From Diplodia intermedia (lineage: Eukaryota; Ascomycota; Dothideomycetes; Botryosphaeriales; Botryosphaeriaceae), in the NCBI GenBank assembly GCA_021495925.1, contig JAKEKT010000037.1:124001-188000 (forward strand): 64,000 bases of DNA, read 5' to 3'. The translations under genes and the position numbers were made by a program. The notes under the pieces are model-generated. The model made no database searches, was not told the DNA's origin, and saw only the letters and a program-made list of their open reading frames with translations. Shown piece by piece: positions 42,883-54,823 of the stretch; within the stretch, counting starts at the first letter, position 1, and the number at the start of each line of letters is the position of its first letter.

Positions 42883-45305
42883 CTAGGACTCGGCAAAGTG
42901 GCCGATCGTAGCGCAGAAGTTGCTGCGGTTGTCGGCATCCTTGACGACGCCGTTGCCCTGGACGGTGACCATGTTGACCGACGCCTTGGTGGAAAGCCCG
43001 AACAGCTGGACGTTGGAGTTGGTTCCCTCGTACGAGACCATGTTGTTCTGGCAGTTGTTGGCAGAAACGCACGTCTGCTCATAGTTCTCAAAGAACGAGT
43101 ACAGTCCGGCACCGGCCACGAGGACGTCCTGGCTGTCGATGAAGCGGACACCCCACGCCTTCTTGCCAAGCGTTTGGGCGCTGCTGAAGTCAGGGTCAGA
43201 CCAGGACGTCTGGGTAGTGAATGGCTTCGTGGCGTCAGGGTTGGTCTGGTAGTAGGGCGTCTCGGTTTGAATGGCACCCATGAAGACGTTCTTGGCCCCA
43301 ACGAGCTGGTAGTTGTACATGACGCTGTGCTCCGATGCGGTACCCCAGAGCCACACAGGGTTCTGAGACTCGAGGAGGACACCACGGGCGCTGTAGATGT
43401 CGATCTGGTTGTGGTCCGAGAGGTCAAGCTCGTGGTCGGAAACCCAGAACCAGCAGTTCTCGACGTAGACACTGGCGGATTCAGTAGCGTGGAACATCAA
43501 GAAAACACCCTCGCATTCAGGGTTGGCGTCGTGGGTGGCGTTGGGGTTCTTGGCGCACTTGTCCGACTGGAGCTCGGAGCCCGCATAGCCGCCAACGCGG
43601 AAGTGGACATCCCAGAGAGCGCCGGCGCCTGGCTCAGAGTTGACGTTCCACTGCACGAGAATGGCGCCGGGAGCGGGGCCGTGGGTTCCAATGATGAAGT
43701 CGCTCATCTCAACGCTGCCAGTCGAGTTCTGCTCGCCGACCTTGATGGCGGGAATGGGGTTGTTCTGATCGCTGAACTTGTCGCCCGTGGCAAGGAGCAT
43801 GGGCAAGATTTCACCGGTGATCTTGATGTTCTTGTTGCCGGGAATGGTAACGGTGTCGCTGATCAAGTAAGCACCGTGGTCGAAGTACAGGATCTGGTCA
43901 TCAGTAAGAGCATCGAGAGCCTTCTGAATGGCAGCCGTGTCATCGGTAGTGCCGTCACCCTTGGCGCCCGCGTCCTTGATGCTGACGAAAGCGCTGGAGG
44001 CGTAGCCACCGTACTGCGGCTTCGACCGAGTGAAGATCGCGCCAGCCTCGTTGAGGAGAGGGGCGGGTCTGGTGAAGTCCACCTCCTGCTTGATGCGGCT
44101 ACCCTTGTCGGCAATGTACTCCTTGCCCTGGACCCAAGACTTGACCGTGGAGCCACCGGCGAGGACAGAAGCGCCAACAGAGAGGACAGCGGTCTCGCTA
44201 CCAGAGAAGTCAACGTTTTCGAGGACGAGAGTGCCGCCGGTGGCAGGAACGCTGTTGTCGCTGAAAGAGGTGTTGACGCCGAGCGGAGTGTTCTTGAAAG
44301 TGCTGTCAAGGACAACGACCGAACCGACCGTCTGGTTGGAGGGGGAGTTGGCCATGTCAATTCCGACATCACAGTCGCTGATGCTGAGGCCGTGGAAGGT
44401 CCAGAGCCAGTTCCAGTTCATGAAGATGGCAGTGTTCTGGCCCGTGAAGGTCAGGTTGCGGGTGGTGAATTGCTGGCTGCCGAGGAAAGCACCGTAGTTG
44501 CCACCGTTGAAGGTCAGATCCGTCATGAAGCCACCGGAGCCGTTGTCCATGAAGATGCCCTGCTGCTTGTTGGTGGGGCTCTTGGGAAGCATCTCGAAAC
44601 GGATGTTCTGGAGACTGGTGGCCTGGGCGACCTGCCAGTGGATGCCGGCACCGGAGCTCTCGGGCATTGCAGTGAGGTCGATGACAAAGTTGCGGATCTG
44701 GCGGAAGAAGTTGTTCTGGTTGGTGTACCAGTTGGAACCGTCATCCTCGTAGGGATCAGCGTCAATGAGAGCCATGCCAGCGAAGCCGGCAGCGCCCTTG
44801 ATGACGGGGAGGTCCGTGATGTCACCAACAAGCTGGGTGTAGTAGTACTGGACAATAGGCTTGGTGACCATATAGGTTCTGTGCGCGCGTTAGAGAGGCG
44901 TTGGGCAATATCGGATCAGGTGACTTACCCAGGGGGGAAATAGACAAGCGCAGGGGTCACAGTGGACGAGTCACAGTTCTTGCCGCAGCGGTTACCGTCA
45001 CTGATGGCCTGGTTGATGGCGGCGGTATCGTCGGTAGTGCCGTCGCCGGTAGCGCCGTAGTCCTTGACGTTGCGGAAGACCTTGAAGTCGGCGTTGCCGT
45101 AAGCAACGGAACCCTGGCGCTTGATGTCGGCAAGCCAGTAGGACGAGGCGGCGGCGGCATCCGAAACGGTGAGGTCGGCACCGATGCCAGCGACGGTCAA
45201 GCCGGCGTCAAGAATGGTGCCGGGCATGGGCGCGGCGTGGGTGGGCGCGGCGCTGAGAAGGAAGCGCAGCCCGAGGGCGAGCGCGGCGGTGCTGAAAGCG
45301 ATCAT
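42883..45305 (-). CDS. Secreted GH55 exo-beta-1,3-glucanase
   Basis: Two exons in transcript order, 45305-44929 and 44878-42883, with a 50-base intron (GTAAGT...CACAG, branch-like CTAAC), giving 790 residues. A signal peptide is evident (MIAFSTAALALGLRFLLSAAPTHA). Two right-handed beta-helix (pectate-lyase-fold) modules follow. The first begins FRNVKDYGATGDGTTDDTAA. The second begins with the near-copy SIKDAGAKGDGTTDDTAA around residue 425. The paired helices and segments such as YFPPGTYMV, WYTNQNNFFRQIRNF and NCWFWVSDHELDL fit family GH55, which releases glucose from beta-1,3-glucan ends. It is likely used in wall remodelling or glucan nutrition. The single large second exon leaves a 681-codon antisense frame that is a codon-bias shadow. 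Confidence 0.92.
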
Positions 45306-46991
45306 GATGAAGAGCCTGCTTCGGAAGGGTGTGAGGAAGGAGAGTGTCGAGCGCTGATAAATAAAGCCTTGTCAGTGCACAGCACTTGAGCTTGGGCCGA
45401 GGGTTGCGCGGCCGCGAGGCTGGTGGCAGAATGTAGAAGGCCGTTTGTGTGAATGGAATGTGCGCGTCGAGGGAAGGTTGGCGCGACAAGATTTAGAGTG
45501 TCCGTAGTGAAAGAGTGACGGAGGACAAGAAGAAAAACAGTGTAGCTGTGAACAACCACAAAAAAACGCTGTGGCTCGCACAGGTCTTGAGAAAGGCAGG
45601 TGGTGTGGCAGGCAAAGGGAGGGCGGTGGCCGCGTATGTTTTATAAGCGCAGGCCGCGGGCGAGAAACATGAAACAGATTTTCGACTCACTGCTTGGTCT
45701 GGCGGCTCCGTGCCAAAGCTTGCTGGGCGCGGTTTCAAGTGGGCCGCTGCCGTCTCCGCACCCGCCGCGGCGGCCGGATTTATAGGCCCATAGTCGTCGA
45801 CACCGTCCTCGCCCCAAGCCTCGCGCTGGCAGGCGGCCTCCGAGGCGGGCTGCGCCTGCCATGGCAGCTGCTCGCCGCCGCGGTCACGGCCGCCTGCCGC
45901 GTGCGCAGTGCCATTGTCATCAGCGCCCTGCCTGGGCGGCGGCATGCAGCGAGGCATCGAGGCCGCGGCAAGGGGAGCAGGGGAGCAGCACGGGCACCCA
46001 GAGTCGGGCTGGGCGGGGTGCAGCGCGCGGGCCGGTGGTGTGGCGCGCCGAGCAGCCGCGTTGTCTGTCAAATCAAGCAGCGCGCCGGGCCTGGCAGTGA
46101 AACATTCCACGGGTGGGCCGTCGCCAGTTGTTGGATGTCGATGTGCAGAGGTCGGCGCGGCGGGCTGTCCCTGAGCGGCTTGCGGTGGCCCCGCCGCAAC
46201 CAGTCAAGCCACGCGCTCGCCCTGATCGGCCTTCGTTTGAAACCGCGGCGCCGCATGCGCCCAAGCTCGTCTCAGGAACACGTCCCCCGCGCCCTCCATT
46301 GGTCGTTGCCCACGCTGCCCTGCCGCCGACCGCAGAGCGCAATCTGGCCGCGAGCAATCAGCGCGCGCACCGCCCCCGGGCCATGTCGGTCTGCACGCCG
46401 GCCCGTCGAGCTTGCGCTGCCGACAAAGGCTTGGCCTAACTCTGTTGGCTGGCTGCTATTGTCCTGCTAATGCTTTGCTATGCGGTGTTGCCCTATAGCC
46501 GCTTGCCTGGCCGCCTATGCGCGCCCTCACGCACTGTACCTGTAACATCGTCATAATGAAGGACCTGCGTCGCTCTGGCGCCTGCCTGTTTGGCTGGCGC
46601 AACCCCGTTTCGGCGGTTGCACGAGCGCGTCTGCCAGGCGATGGCGCTTTCGGTGCAGCATGACCGGTCACAGCAGCAGAAAAACTCAAAGCCAGCACGA
46701 GAAGAATGGAGCACCGCCGTCACCGGGCGGTGGCCTGGGGTTTGCACGACCGCGACCCCTCCACCGCAGCCGCTGCCCCGCACCCTGCCGGTCGCACATG
46801 CTTCCAGAAGCCGGGGTCCTGGTGGATCTGCATGCGCAGGTCATAGGGCCGTCTTGTGCTCATCTGGCAGTCGCTTGTGGTTCGCTGGCAAAATGCAGCT
46901 CTATAGTGCTTATTCTAGCTCGCTCTTTTCGACTACTTTCCTCACAAAGGCCTCCATTAGCCTTCATCACCCGCCAACCTGCGTCGAGACA
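45306..46991. other. GC-rich intergenic block, no gene seen
   Basis: Upstream DNA of the GH55 gene and downstream flank of the aminotransferase gene. From about 45650 to 46450 it is strongly GC-rich with several simultaneously open frames on both strands, resembling the 13.9-16.3 kb block in character. Confidence 0.5.
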
Positions 46992-48464
46992 TCACCAGTA
47001 ATTTCCACTGCTGCCCTGTCCCAGCTTCCCGCTTTGGCCTCCTTCCGTGTCGGGTAGCATTGCGCGTTGCTTTTCCGCCTCGTCGACCCCGCCGCCGCGC
47101 TGCAGCTGATCGATCACTCGGGCCAGCCGCTCGATGCCTTCACCGAGTCGGTCGACTTCCTCCCAGCTAAAGCACAAGCGAACGTCACATGGGAAATTCA
47201 CCGTAGCCGAGTCACCGGGAACCTCGAACAATGCGCCTTCCGCAACGATCAAGTTCTCCTGTTCGCGCGCCAATCGCGCAACCTCGGCGCTCTTCAGCGG
47301 CGACGGCAGCGAAAGCCACACGAAATATCCACCGACCACTGCTCTGCCGGGCTGCGGCAGCCTGACGCCCCGCGGGACCAGGTGCTCTTCGATGGCCGAC
47401 ATCATCACGCGGTAGCGCGCCGCAAAGGCAGGCTGCAGCGTCCCATAGATGTGCTCCTGTAGGCGGCCGGATTCGAGAAGCTGCGCAACGTACGTCGAGG
47501 TAAGCTGCGATGGCGCCCCGCCGGACCGCGATGTGCCAGTCTGCGAAACCCCATAGGTAAATTTTGCGGTACCTTCGACCCAGCCCGTCCTGAGACCGGG
47601 GCCCGCTACTTTACTGAAGCTCCCGTTACTTGCGACATTGCCAAACCCGTCCGCACCGTCCCCTTCGGCGCCTTTGTCTAGGAACCGGTCGATATCAACG
47701 AGTCTGGGCAGCAGTGCTTTGTTCAATACCGGCTGATCCGTGTCAGTCGCTGCGGGCCATTGCAAAAAGTCGTAGACGTCGTCGCATATGACGAGGGCGT
47801 CGTATTCCCGGGCCAGTTTCACCAACTCCTTTCGCCGCTCCAGTGGCATCGTGACGGATGAGGGGTTTGCAAAAGAGGGAACGAGATAGATGACGTGAGG
47901 GTAGATCTTGCGCCAGGGCCGCTTGGGCTTCACCGTCTACGTTGCGTCAACTCACACGCAGGCAACCATCGTCGACGGGCGTCATACCGGCTCTGTGTTT
48001 CCATCTGCCCTCGCTTTCTCCTCGCTCTTTGTTATCTCACGTCGCAAAAAGTCGACGTCGATGCCGCCATCGTCCTCTGGCACGGAACGCAATCTCCCAG
48101 CGAATCCCGAGTCCTCAAAGATGCGGAATGCCAGGAAGTAGGCGGGGGAGCTGATCCATACGTTTCGAGTGAAGATCGGATCGGTGAAGGTCTGCAGGAT
48201 GCATCCCAGGTTCTGCGACGCCCCTCCCGTGATTGTAATCCTCTCGTCCGTCACCGGCTCGCTCGGGCGATAAAAGTCCGTCAGCCACGCAGCAATGGCG
48301 GTGCGAGCGTTCGGGTCTCCCGGATCAGGGCCATACAGCAATCCCGGGATGGCGACGTCAGGCCGCGTCAGGACGCTGTCGACCGCCTGTTTAATGACGG
48401 CGGTAGGAAGCAGCGACGTGTTCGGCCAGCCTCGAAGCAGGTTGATGAGGGGTTTCGCGGCCAT
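46992..48464 (-). CDS. PLP-dependent aminotransferase, class I/II
   Basis: Two exons in transcript order, 48464-47988 and 47936-46992, with a 51-base intron (GTATGA...CGTAG), giving 473 residues. The N-terminus reads INLLRGWPNTSLLP, as in the subgroup related to yeast YER152C and bacterial 2-aminoadipate or valine-pyruvate-type aminotransferases. Fold-type I motifs visible are the cofactor-binding ITGGASQNL, the YLVPSFANPSS segment, VICDDVYDFLQW with the Asp that contacts the pyridine nitrogen, and SNGSFSKVAGPGLRTGWVEG, in which Lys is the Schiff-base lysine and Arg lies downstream. The substrate cannot be told from sequence. The start used is the first ATG before the conserved N-terminus. 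The last 30 residues are Gly/Gln-rich. Confidence 0.88.
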
Positions 48465-49811
48465 GGCTGCGGCGTTTGTTGACGGCTGCGCCACCAACGC
48501 GAATTTGCGATGCGGTCGTCAGCTAATAGCGTCAACGCCCTGCTCCGCACTCGCTAAGTCTAACGGGCTGCCTGCCGTCGGTTAGCGCGAGCTGCCGTTG
48601 ACAGCCGGAGTGAAGTGCGTTTGCAGGGCGCTGGAGGCCCACCTGCAGCCTAGGGATCTTCGGTCTGACGGCTGTGCTCCGACTCCGGGCCAACAGCATC
48701 CATGGGTTCCGCACAAGCACACAGTGGTACAGTACGTACACGACTCTCGTCGGCCGCAATTCCGCTTTGCTTTGTCTGCAAGCTCGCCGGGCCCCGGCAC
48801 GTACCGCAGCCGAAGGTCAGTGTGCGACTTTAGGGGTGCTTGGATGATGAGGGGCGATCGTGGATATTGTCTAAGATGAGCTCGCTGAGCAGAATAATGG
48901 AGCGGCGTGGGGCGCGCGGAGCACGGAGGCCAAGGAGGCGATCTCCTGTTGCGGTTGCACAGAGGCCGGACATGCAGGTGTGTGGCGGGCGCCCTCTCGG
49001 AAGTCGGGAGACAACTCGGGGCGTGGCTCGGCGGGGTGCTGTCAGCTAGTGCCAGCGCACTCGCGCGGCGTGCCTAGGCCGTTCGAGAAAAATGCTGAAG
49101 CGCACGCGGCTGCACGCAATACACAATACTCGCCACCGTCAGCCTCCGTGCCTGCGCGCCTGCGCGCCTGCGCTATGCCGGATCGCCCTGAGTGAGACGG
49201 CGCGCTGCACGAAAGCCGTGAGGCTCTGGCTGGGTTTTATCGATAGGGCGCGATATAAATAATTCCAGCCCTGGCCCCGTGGCCCCGGGCCCGGATACGG
49301 CCAGGCGACGACGCCCCCTGGCGGCGGGTTGCACTGGACGGCGCCTCGGCCGCCTCCTCGCCGCCCACGGATGATGTCAGCCTTTGCGCGAGCGACAGTG
49401 CGCGCGCGCCGGTGTGGGATGGAGTGCGCGACCAGCCGCCCGCAAGCCCGCCGCCGCGCCGCAACGGGCCTGGTAACAGCAGATCGGTATACGGGTGCAG
49501 GAATACGGCGCTCGTGATTGATGACGGCGAGGCCAATGGCCGCCTGAGCTGCGCCCACTTGCCCACGCTGTCCAAGCCCCCCCAGACGACGCAACAGATC
49601 AACCGTGCTGCCGGAGCTTGTCACATCGCCCTGGCGGTCCCTTAAAATTTACGTTACGTGTTTGCGGCCCCCGACCACCCGAGACTGCCGCTCCTATTCA
49701 ACTGTGCTTCTCTTTCTGTTCCCTCCACTAGCCTGCGCAACCCCTCTCCTTTACCCAAATTCTCTTCTATTACGTTGCGCGGCGCGCGGGCAGGCCCTCA
49801 GATCACGCACA
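48465..49811. other. Divergent upstream region, GC-rich
   Basis: Lies between the aminotransferase start (-) and the DUF8004-like gene start (+). GC-rich with open frames on both strands and no domains. CT-rich sequence at 49685-49780 is probably the leader of the plus-strand gene. Confidence 0.5.
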
Positions 49812-52502
49812 ATGTCATCAGCTGCGAAGCGCCTGACCTCAATCTTCAGCCTGTCCTCCCTGAACCTGGCCGAGGCAGCCAAGGAGGAACCTCCCGCTGC
49901 AGAGCCGGAGTCTGGTTCGAGAGGCAGACGCCGCTCCATTTCCGCTAGGCTGAGCAGATCCCAGAGCCGCGATCGCTCGTCGTCAGCTCAGCCGCCGCCT
50001 CCGTCAGCAGCAGAAGAGCCGCCAGTCCCTCCCATTCCGCAGGGCATCGATCGCCAGTCGACCATCCGCAGCTTCACCGACGATGGCAGCGACCTCCTCC
50101 CTCCCCCGCCCGTCCGCGTCGATTCGGCATCGCGCTCTTCCTCGAGAAACTCGTCGCGGCCCGGCAGTGACTTCCGCCCCGGCAGCGTCGTCTCCCTCCG
50201 CCCCGAGTCCGTTCTGCTCCAGGTTACTGCAGATGGCCACCTCGACCCCGGCAACGCCGCTCAGGCGAACAAGCTCAAGAGAAAGTCGTTTTTCGGAAGA
50301 GTGAGAAAGAGCGAGGTGGAGCCGACTGGACCGCAGGCCTGGGTTGTGGGCCACGAGGGCAAGCCCGAATACAGCGTCTCCTTGCTTTCGAACGGCGAGA
50401 AAGTACCGGAGCTGTGGGACGAGCAAGGCGACACGTATGTTTACGTGTATCCGCCGACATCCGGCCGTGGACCCAGTTTCAAGGTCGATTCCACCATCTA
50501 CGCCTCGTCGACGGTCCTCACGCAGCTTGCCTATGGCGGAATATACAGCAACCCGGCCGTGGTGGCGGGTGACAGGAGGGGGACCCTCGACACGCAAGTC
50601 CAAAGCATGGACATGAACGCCCAGAACTCATCGCCGATCTCGCCGAACACCCCGCGCGCCTCCGATATTGAGAGCGAGGACGTCAGCTCCAAGGCCTCCA
50701 GGGAATTGATGAACGACTCCCTCGAACTTCCGGGCTCCGAAATCCACCTGTACCTTCCCCTAAAGCTCAGCAGCGATGGCCAGGTCCCGACTCCGGGCGG
50801 CACTCAGCCGCCGATGACCCCCGACGATCTGGAGACGCTGGTCGCCACACGAAACCTTTTTGCCTTCTTGGTCGGCCAGTCTTTGGTCGCGACCCCCACC
50901 CGCCAGTCCATCTTTGCCATTTTCCTACAGATCTCGGAGATGCTGAAGTATTACGAGTTCTCCAACCTGGATGGATCAACTTTTGGAGAAATCGCAGCGT
51001 CCAGTTTCGACAGCTACGTTGAGGAACTGCATCTAGCCGATGTCAGGGCCAGTCGCGAGAAGACCATCGAAGGCATCGTGTTGGGCGAGCACATGCGCTC
51101 CGTCATGCTCTACAACGAGGCCTTCGTGCACGCTGTTGGCAAGTATGAACATATCAAGACCCTCGGAAACCCCAAGTTCAACATGATTTCTCAAAACACT
51201 CGGGACCGCATGGAAAGAGCCTCTATGGACTTGGAAATTCGGTTCAGGAACTTCACCGCCAGATTGGTTGATTTCGACTTCCCCGGCGTTTTCTCCGGCA
51301 TCATGAACAGCAAAACTGCGGAGGAGCGCAAACTGGTCAGATTCGAAGCTTGGCGCATGGCTTTCATGAATACCCGGAAGCACATGCTCCACTACTACAA
51401 GTCCAAGTACGGCGCATGGCCACCGAAGGCGAACTCGAAGAAGAACAGCTTGGAGACGGACGGCTTGAACAGGATCGTCCTTCAGGACCTCTACCACGAT
51501 TTCTCCTGCCTCTACGATCTTCTCGTTGACCGCCAGAACCTGACGACGCGCACGATGGATTCCCCCCCTACAGAGGAGGAAGCAGGCGAGCCGATGGTCC
51601 GCGCACTGCGCTTGGTGCTCAGTGAATATGACCGCAGCGTGCCGCCGTTCCAGCCGCCTGTTCCGTTCGATTGCCCCATGATTCCCGATCTGTCCCTGAC
51701 TCGTAGTGACTTTGGCACTGGAGATGAGAAGAAGGACACCAAGGCCCGCAAGAAGGACCTCAAGGAAGACGAACGTGTCCAGCTGATGAAGAAGACCCAC
51801 AACGAGGACGCTGATATTTCCACCCCCTTCCTGGACTCCTTCCGCGCGCTGGAGAAGTCATCGATGCACCGGAAGAACATCGAAGAGATCCGCGATCAGC
51901 GCATCGGCCACTGGCTCTTCATGTACGCCGTCATCCAATCACTACCCATGCTCGTTATCGACGCGCCCGGTGTCAAGTGGAACAAGGGTGTGGAGTACTT
52001 CCTGTGCGAGCCGCCGCGTTCCGGAGTACCGTGGGCCAAGGACGTCAAGAACCAGGGCCGCGCATGGTATGGCATTGCGGGCGGCTCCGGCGTGGTTGCA
52101 CTGCCATCTGATGTGGTGGAGCACGGTGTCGAAGGTGTGTACCGCCGCAGCCACTGCTGGCAAATGGCGGAGAGATGGAGCATCGACCAGATGGAGCAGC
52201 CGGGCAACATGATGATGCCGGCGGCGGTCGGTGAAGACATCAACGAGCCTCTTCCGGAGCCTGGCATGCCTAGACTCCGGGCGGGCTCGCGGGCCAGCAG
52301 CATCGATCGCCGCAGCCACGTTCGCGAGAGCGTGATGCTCGGCCTGGAGGCCTTGCCGCTGCCGACTGGGGTTTCTCCGACGGGCGAGATGCCTCGACCG
52401 GTCAGCAGCCACAACAACGATCCTACGAAGACATTTGACGCCATCATCGGCGCGCCGCCGTCAAAGGGCAAAAAGAGGGAGAAGTCGAGGCTTGCCTCGT
52501 AG
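49812..52502 (+). CDS. Large fungal protein with DUF8004-like domain
   Basis: One exon, 896 residues. The ATG at 49812 (MSSAAKRLTSIFSLSSLNLA) follows a non-coding-like leader although the frame stays open upstream. Residues 1-150 are Ser/Pro/Arg-rich and disordered. Residues from about 165 to 250 form a small beta-rich segment (AWVVGHEGKPEYSVSLLSNG, VPELWDEQGDTYVYVYPPT). A helical core of about residues 300-690 contains LFAFLVGQSLVATPTRQSIF, MLKYYEFSNLDGSTFGE, LNRIVLQDLYHDFSCLYDLL and RIGHWLFMYAVIQSLPMLV. I associate this core with the uncharacterised fungal DUF8004 family, a recollection that needs a profile search. The remaining C-terminus is disordered. No enzymatic motif or membrane helix is obvious, and the function is unknown. 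Confidence 0.85.
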   Translation: MSSAAKRLTSIFSLSSLNLAEAAKEEPPAAEPESGSRGRRRSISARLSRSQSRDRSSSAQPPPPSAAEEPPVPPIPQGIDRQSTIRSFTDDGSDLLPPPPVRVDSASRSSSRNSSRPGSDFRPGSVVSLRPESVLLQVTADGHLDPGNAAQANKLKRKSFFGRVRKSEVEPTGPQAWVVGHEGKPEYSVSLLSNGEKVPELWDEQGDTYVYVYPPTSGRGPSFKVDSTIYASSTVLTQLAYGGIYSNPAVVAGDRRGTLDTQVQSMDMNAQNSSPISPNTPRASDIESEDVSSKASRELMNDSLELPGSEIHLYLPLKLSSDGQVPTPGGTQPPMTPDDLETLVATRNLFAFLVGQSLVATPTRQSIFAIFLQISEMLKYYEFSNLDGSTFGEIAASSFDSYVEELHLADVRASREKTIEGIVLGEHMRSVMLYNEAFVHAVGKYEHIKTLGNPKFNMISQNTRDRMERASMDLEIRFRNFTARLVDFDFPGVFSGIMNSKTAEERKLVRFEAWRMAFMNTRKHMLHYYKSKYGAWPPKANSKKNSLETDGLNRIVLQDLYHDFSCLYDLLVDRQNLTTRTMDSPPTEEEAGEPMVRALRLVLSEYDRSVPPFQPPVPFDCPMIPDLSLTRSDFGTGDEKKDTKARKKDLKEDERVQLMKKTHNEDADISTPFLDSFRALEKSSMHRKNIEEIRDQRIGHWLFMYAVIQSLPMLVIDAPGVKWNKGVEYFLCEPPRSGVPWAKDVKNQGRAWYGIAGGSGVVALPSDVVEHGVEGVYRRSHCWQMAERWSIDQMEQPGNMMMPAAVGEDINEPLPEPGMPRLRAGSRASSIDRRSHVRESVMLGLEALPLPTGVSPTGEMPRPVSSHNNDPTKTFDAIIGAPPSKGKKREKSRLAS

Positions 52503-53338
52503 GCGGACGTGCAATGATGCCACGGCAATCAACCCAAAAGCGCAGGTTTGCCTTTATTTTTATTGTTCAGCTTTGATATTCATCATCTCCTTAAAATACC
52601 ACATGGCTGTGGGCAGCATCTGGACGGCGTTGTCGGGATTAATTGCTAATGCTTTTTGGCTTTGTGGAGAAGGGGTGGGACGGCGAGCGGGTGCTGTTTG
52701 GAGCGCGTATAATACTGTCGAAAACTTGGACATATACCGGAAAAGGCGATTGGCTCAGAGCAGTCTATAGCGATAAATGCGATCTGCAGAATATGCTTGT
52801 ATAAGGACCCCGGCCCGCCGCTATCGTGAGCGCGTAATTTTTGGATCCTGATTGGAAGCGTGCTCGTGTCGGCAACCCAGCCGTCGAAGCTTGGGCCGAA
52901 GTCGGCACACCTCCCGGTCCAAAAACGCGGGCGTACGAGCTAGCTACTCTCCCGCACACCAGACTTCGGTCACACGCCCGGCCGCATTCCTTTCCCCCTC
53001 TTCGCCTCACCGCTGCGGCCAGCAACAAGCTCGGAGAGACGCGTCGAAGCTCGCGTAAAAAACCACCGCCGCCTTTCAATTGACACCGGGCGCCTCATTC
53101 CTCCTCCGTGCCACCCACCTCTGCCCGCAATCTTAAAGGCCACCACCGCCGGATTTCCGAAACCTACACACGAGCCCGAGCCCGAGACGACACACGCACA
53201 CACACGCCTTGGTGAAGCCACCGTCGCGACCCTCAATTTCGATCCTTCCGCTCGCAAGGCGGGCCACCGACGCACACCCAAAAGTCCCCTCGTCCGGAAA
53301 TCCTTCGAGCGACCTTGCGAGATTGCGTATACGAAACG
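52503..53338. other. Intergenic region
   Basis: 3' flank of the DUF8004-like gene, then the promoter and CT/CA-rich leader of the sideroflexin gene (53080-53338). Confidence 0.5.
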
Positions 53339-54823
53339 ATGTCGGCATCTCTGCCCGGCAGCCGCGAGCTTCCTGCGTCGCAGTATGACTTGAGCACGTA
53401 CTGGGGCCGTGTGCGCCACTCAGCGGACGTGTCAGACCCGAGGTGAGGAATAAAACAAACAAGAAGATAGATGTTTTTGTCACAGGGAGATTTGAGGAGA
53501 GGGCGCGCGCGCGTGCGCGTGGAACCTACATGTCCGTGGCGCGCACCTTTGCGCGTTTGCGTCTGGAGAGGCTTGCCTGGGCTGTGCGCCGACTGGCGCA
53601 GACGCGGAAAGCTTGCGGGATTGCTTTTTGTCCTTGCGCTCGAACGTGGGTGGTACGTGGCGTAGAGGCTGGAGACAATGTACATGCGCGCGGATGGGAG
53701 TAGGTGTTGCGGCTGCGACGGAGGAAGCGTACAGGCGAGGGCATGGGAGAAAGAACTTGTGAGGGCTAATACGGCTGCTTGGCGCAAACAGGACATTGTT
53801 GACGGGTTCGACGGGGCTGGCGCATGCGAAGGACCTGGTGTCGGCATACAAGCAGGGCAAGATCTCGAACATGACGCCGGAGCTGTGGAAGGCGAAGAAG
53901 ATAATCGACTCGACGCTTCATCCTGGTGAGTGCATATGTGCCCTCAAGCACGGATTGGACACTGAAGCTAATTGCGCATGGCAGATACGGGCGAACCGGT
54001 CTTCCTTCCTTTCCGCATGTCCTGCTACGTCATATCCAACCTGGTGGTCACAGTGGGCATGCTGACGCCTGGTTTGGGGGTACGTATACCTACGGCGTCT
54101 GAGGTGGCTTGGGACTGACAATGTTGGCCTCTGTAGACTGCGGGAACCCTGGGCTGGCAAATCGGCAACCAGTCCCTCAACGTGGCCGTGAACAACGCCA
54201 ACGCCAACAAGTCCACGCCACTCTCCATCAGCCAGATAGCCAAGTCGTATTTCATGGCCGTCGGCGCCTCCTGCGGCGTGGCCTACGGCCTCAACGCCAT
54301 CGTCCCCCGCCTCAAGCGCGTCTCGCCAATCACCCGCACCGTGCTCTCGCGGCTGGTGCCCTTCGCGGCGGTCGTGTCGGCCGGCGTGGTCAACGTCTTC
54401 CTGATGCGCGGCGAGGAGATCCGCCAGGGCATCGACGTGTACCCCGTGCTCAACGAGCTGCAGAAGAAGAAGGCCGAGGAGGCGGGCGACGAGGAGGCGC
54501 AGAAGAGCCTGGGCAAGAGCAAGACGGCGGCGAAGCTCGCCGTGGGCGAGACGGCGCTCAGCCGCGTCGTCAACGCGACGCCCATCATGGTGCTGCCGCC
54601 CCTCGCCCTGGTCCGCATGCAGCGCACCGAGTGGCTGAAGCAGAGGCCGCGCTTGGTGCTGCCCATCAACATCGGCCTGATCTTGACCACGTCGTTGGTC
54701 GCTCTGCCCTTTGCGCTTGCCGTGTTCCCCCAGAGGCAGGCGATCAGCGTGAAGAAGCTTGAGCCTGAGTTCTGGGACAAGGGTGGCGAGGGTGGCATGG
54801 TTGAGTTCAACCGGGGTATGTAA
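53339..54823 (+). CDS. FSF1: Sideroflexin, mitochondrial inner-membrane carrier
   Basis: Four exons, 53339-53442, 53792-53925, 53985-54079 and 54137-54823, giving 339 residues, the usual length for the family. Hallmarks are SQYDLSTYWGRVRHSADVSD, DPRTLLTG, ELWKAKKIIDSTLHPDTGEP, VFLPFRMSCYV, and the asparagine-rich WQIGNQSLNVAVNNANAN. These are followed by helices (FMAVGASCGVAYGLNAIVP, LVPFAAVVSAGVVNVFLMR) and ATPIMVLPPLAL near the C-terminus. Human SFXN1 imports serine for one-carbon metabolism. Yeast Fsf1 is the fungal counterpart, whose exact cargo is less clear. The first intron is 349 bases, far longer than any other intron in the window; the others in this gene are 57-59 bases. Confidence 0.94.

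Noticed and set aside
42898..44943. 681-codon open frame antisense to the GH55 gene
   Set aside because: It mirrors the GC-biased third codon positions of a well-supported glucanase; the product is Val/Gly/Glu/Asp-rich and has no domain.
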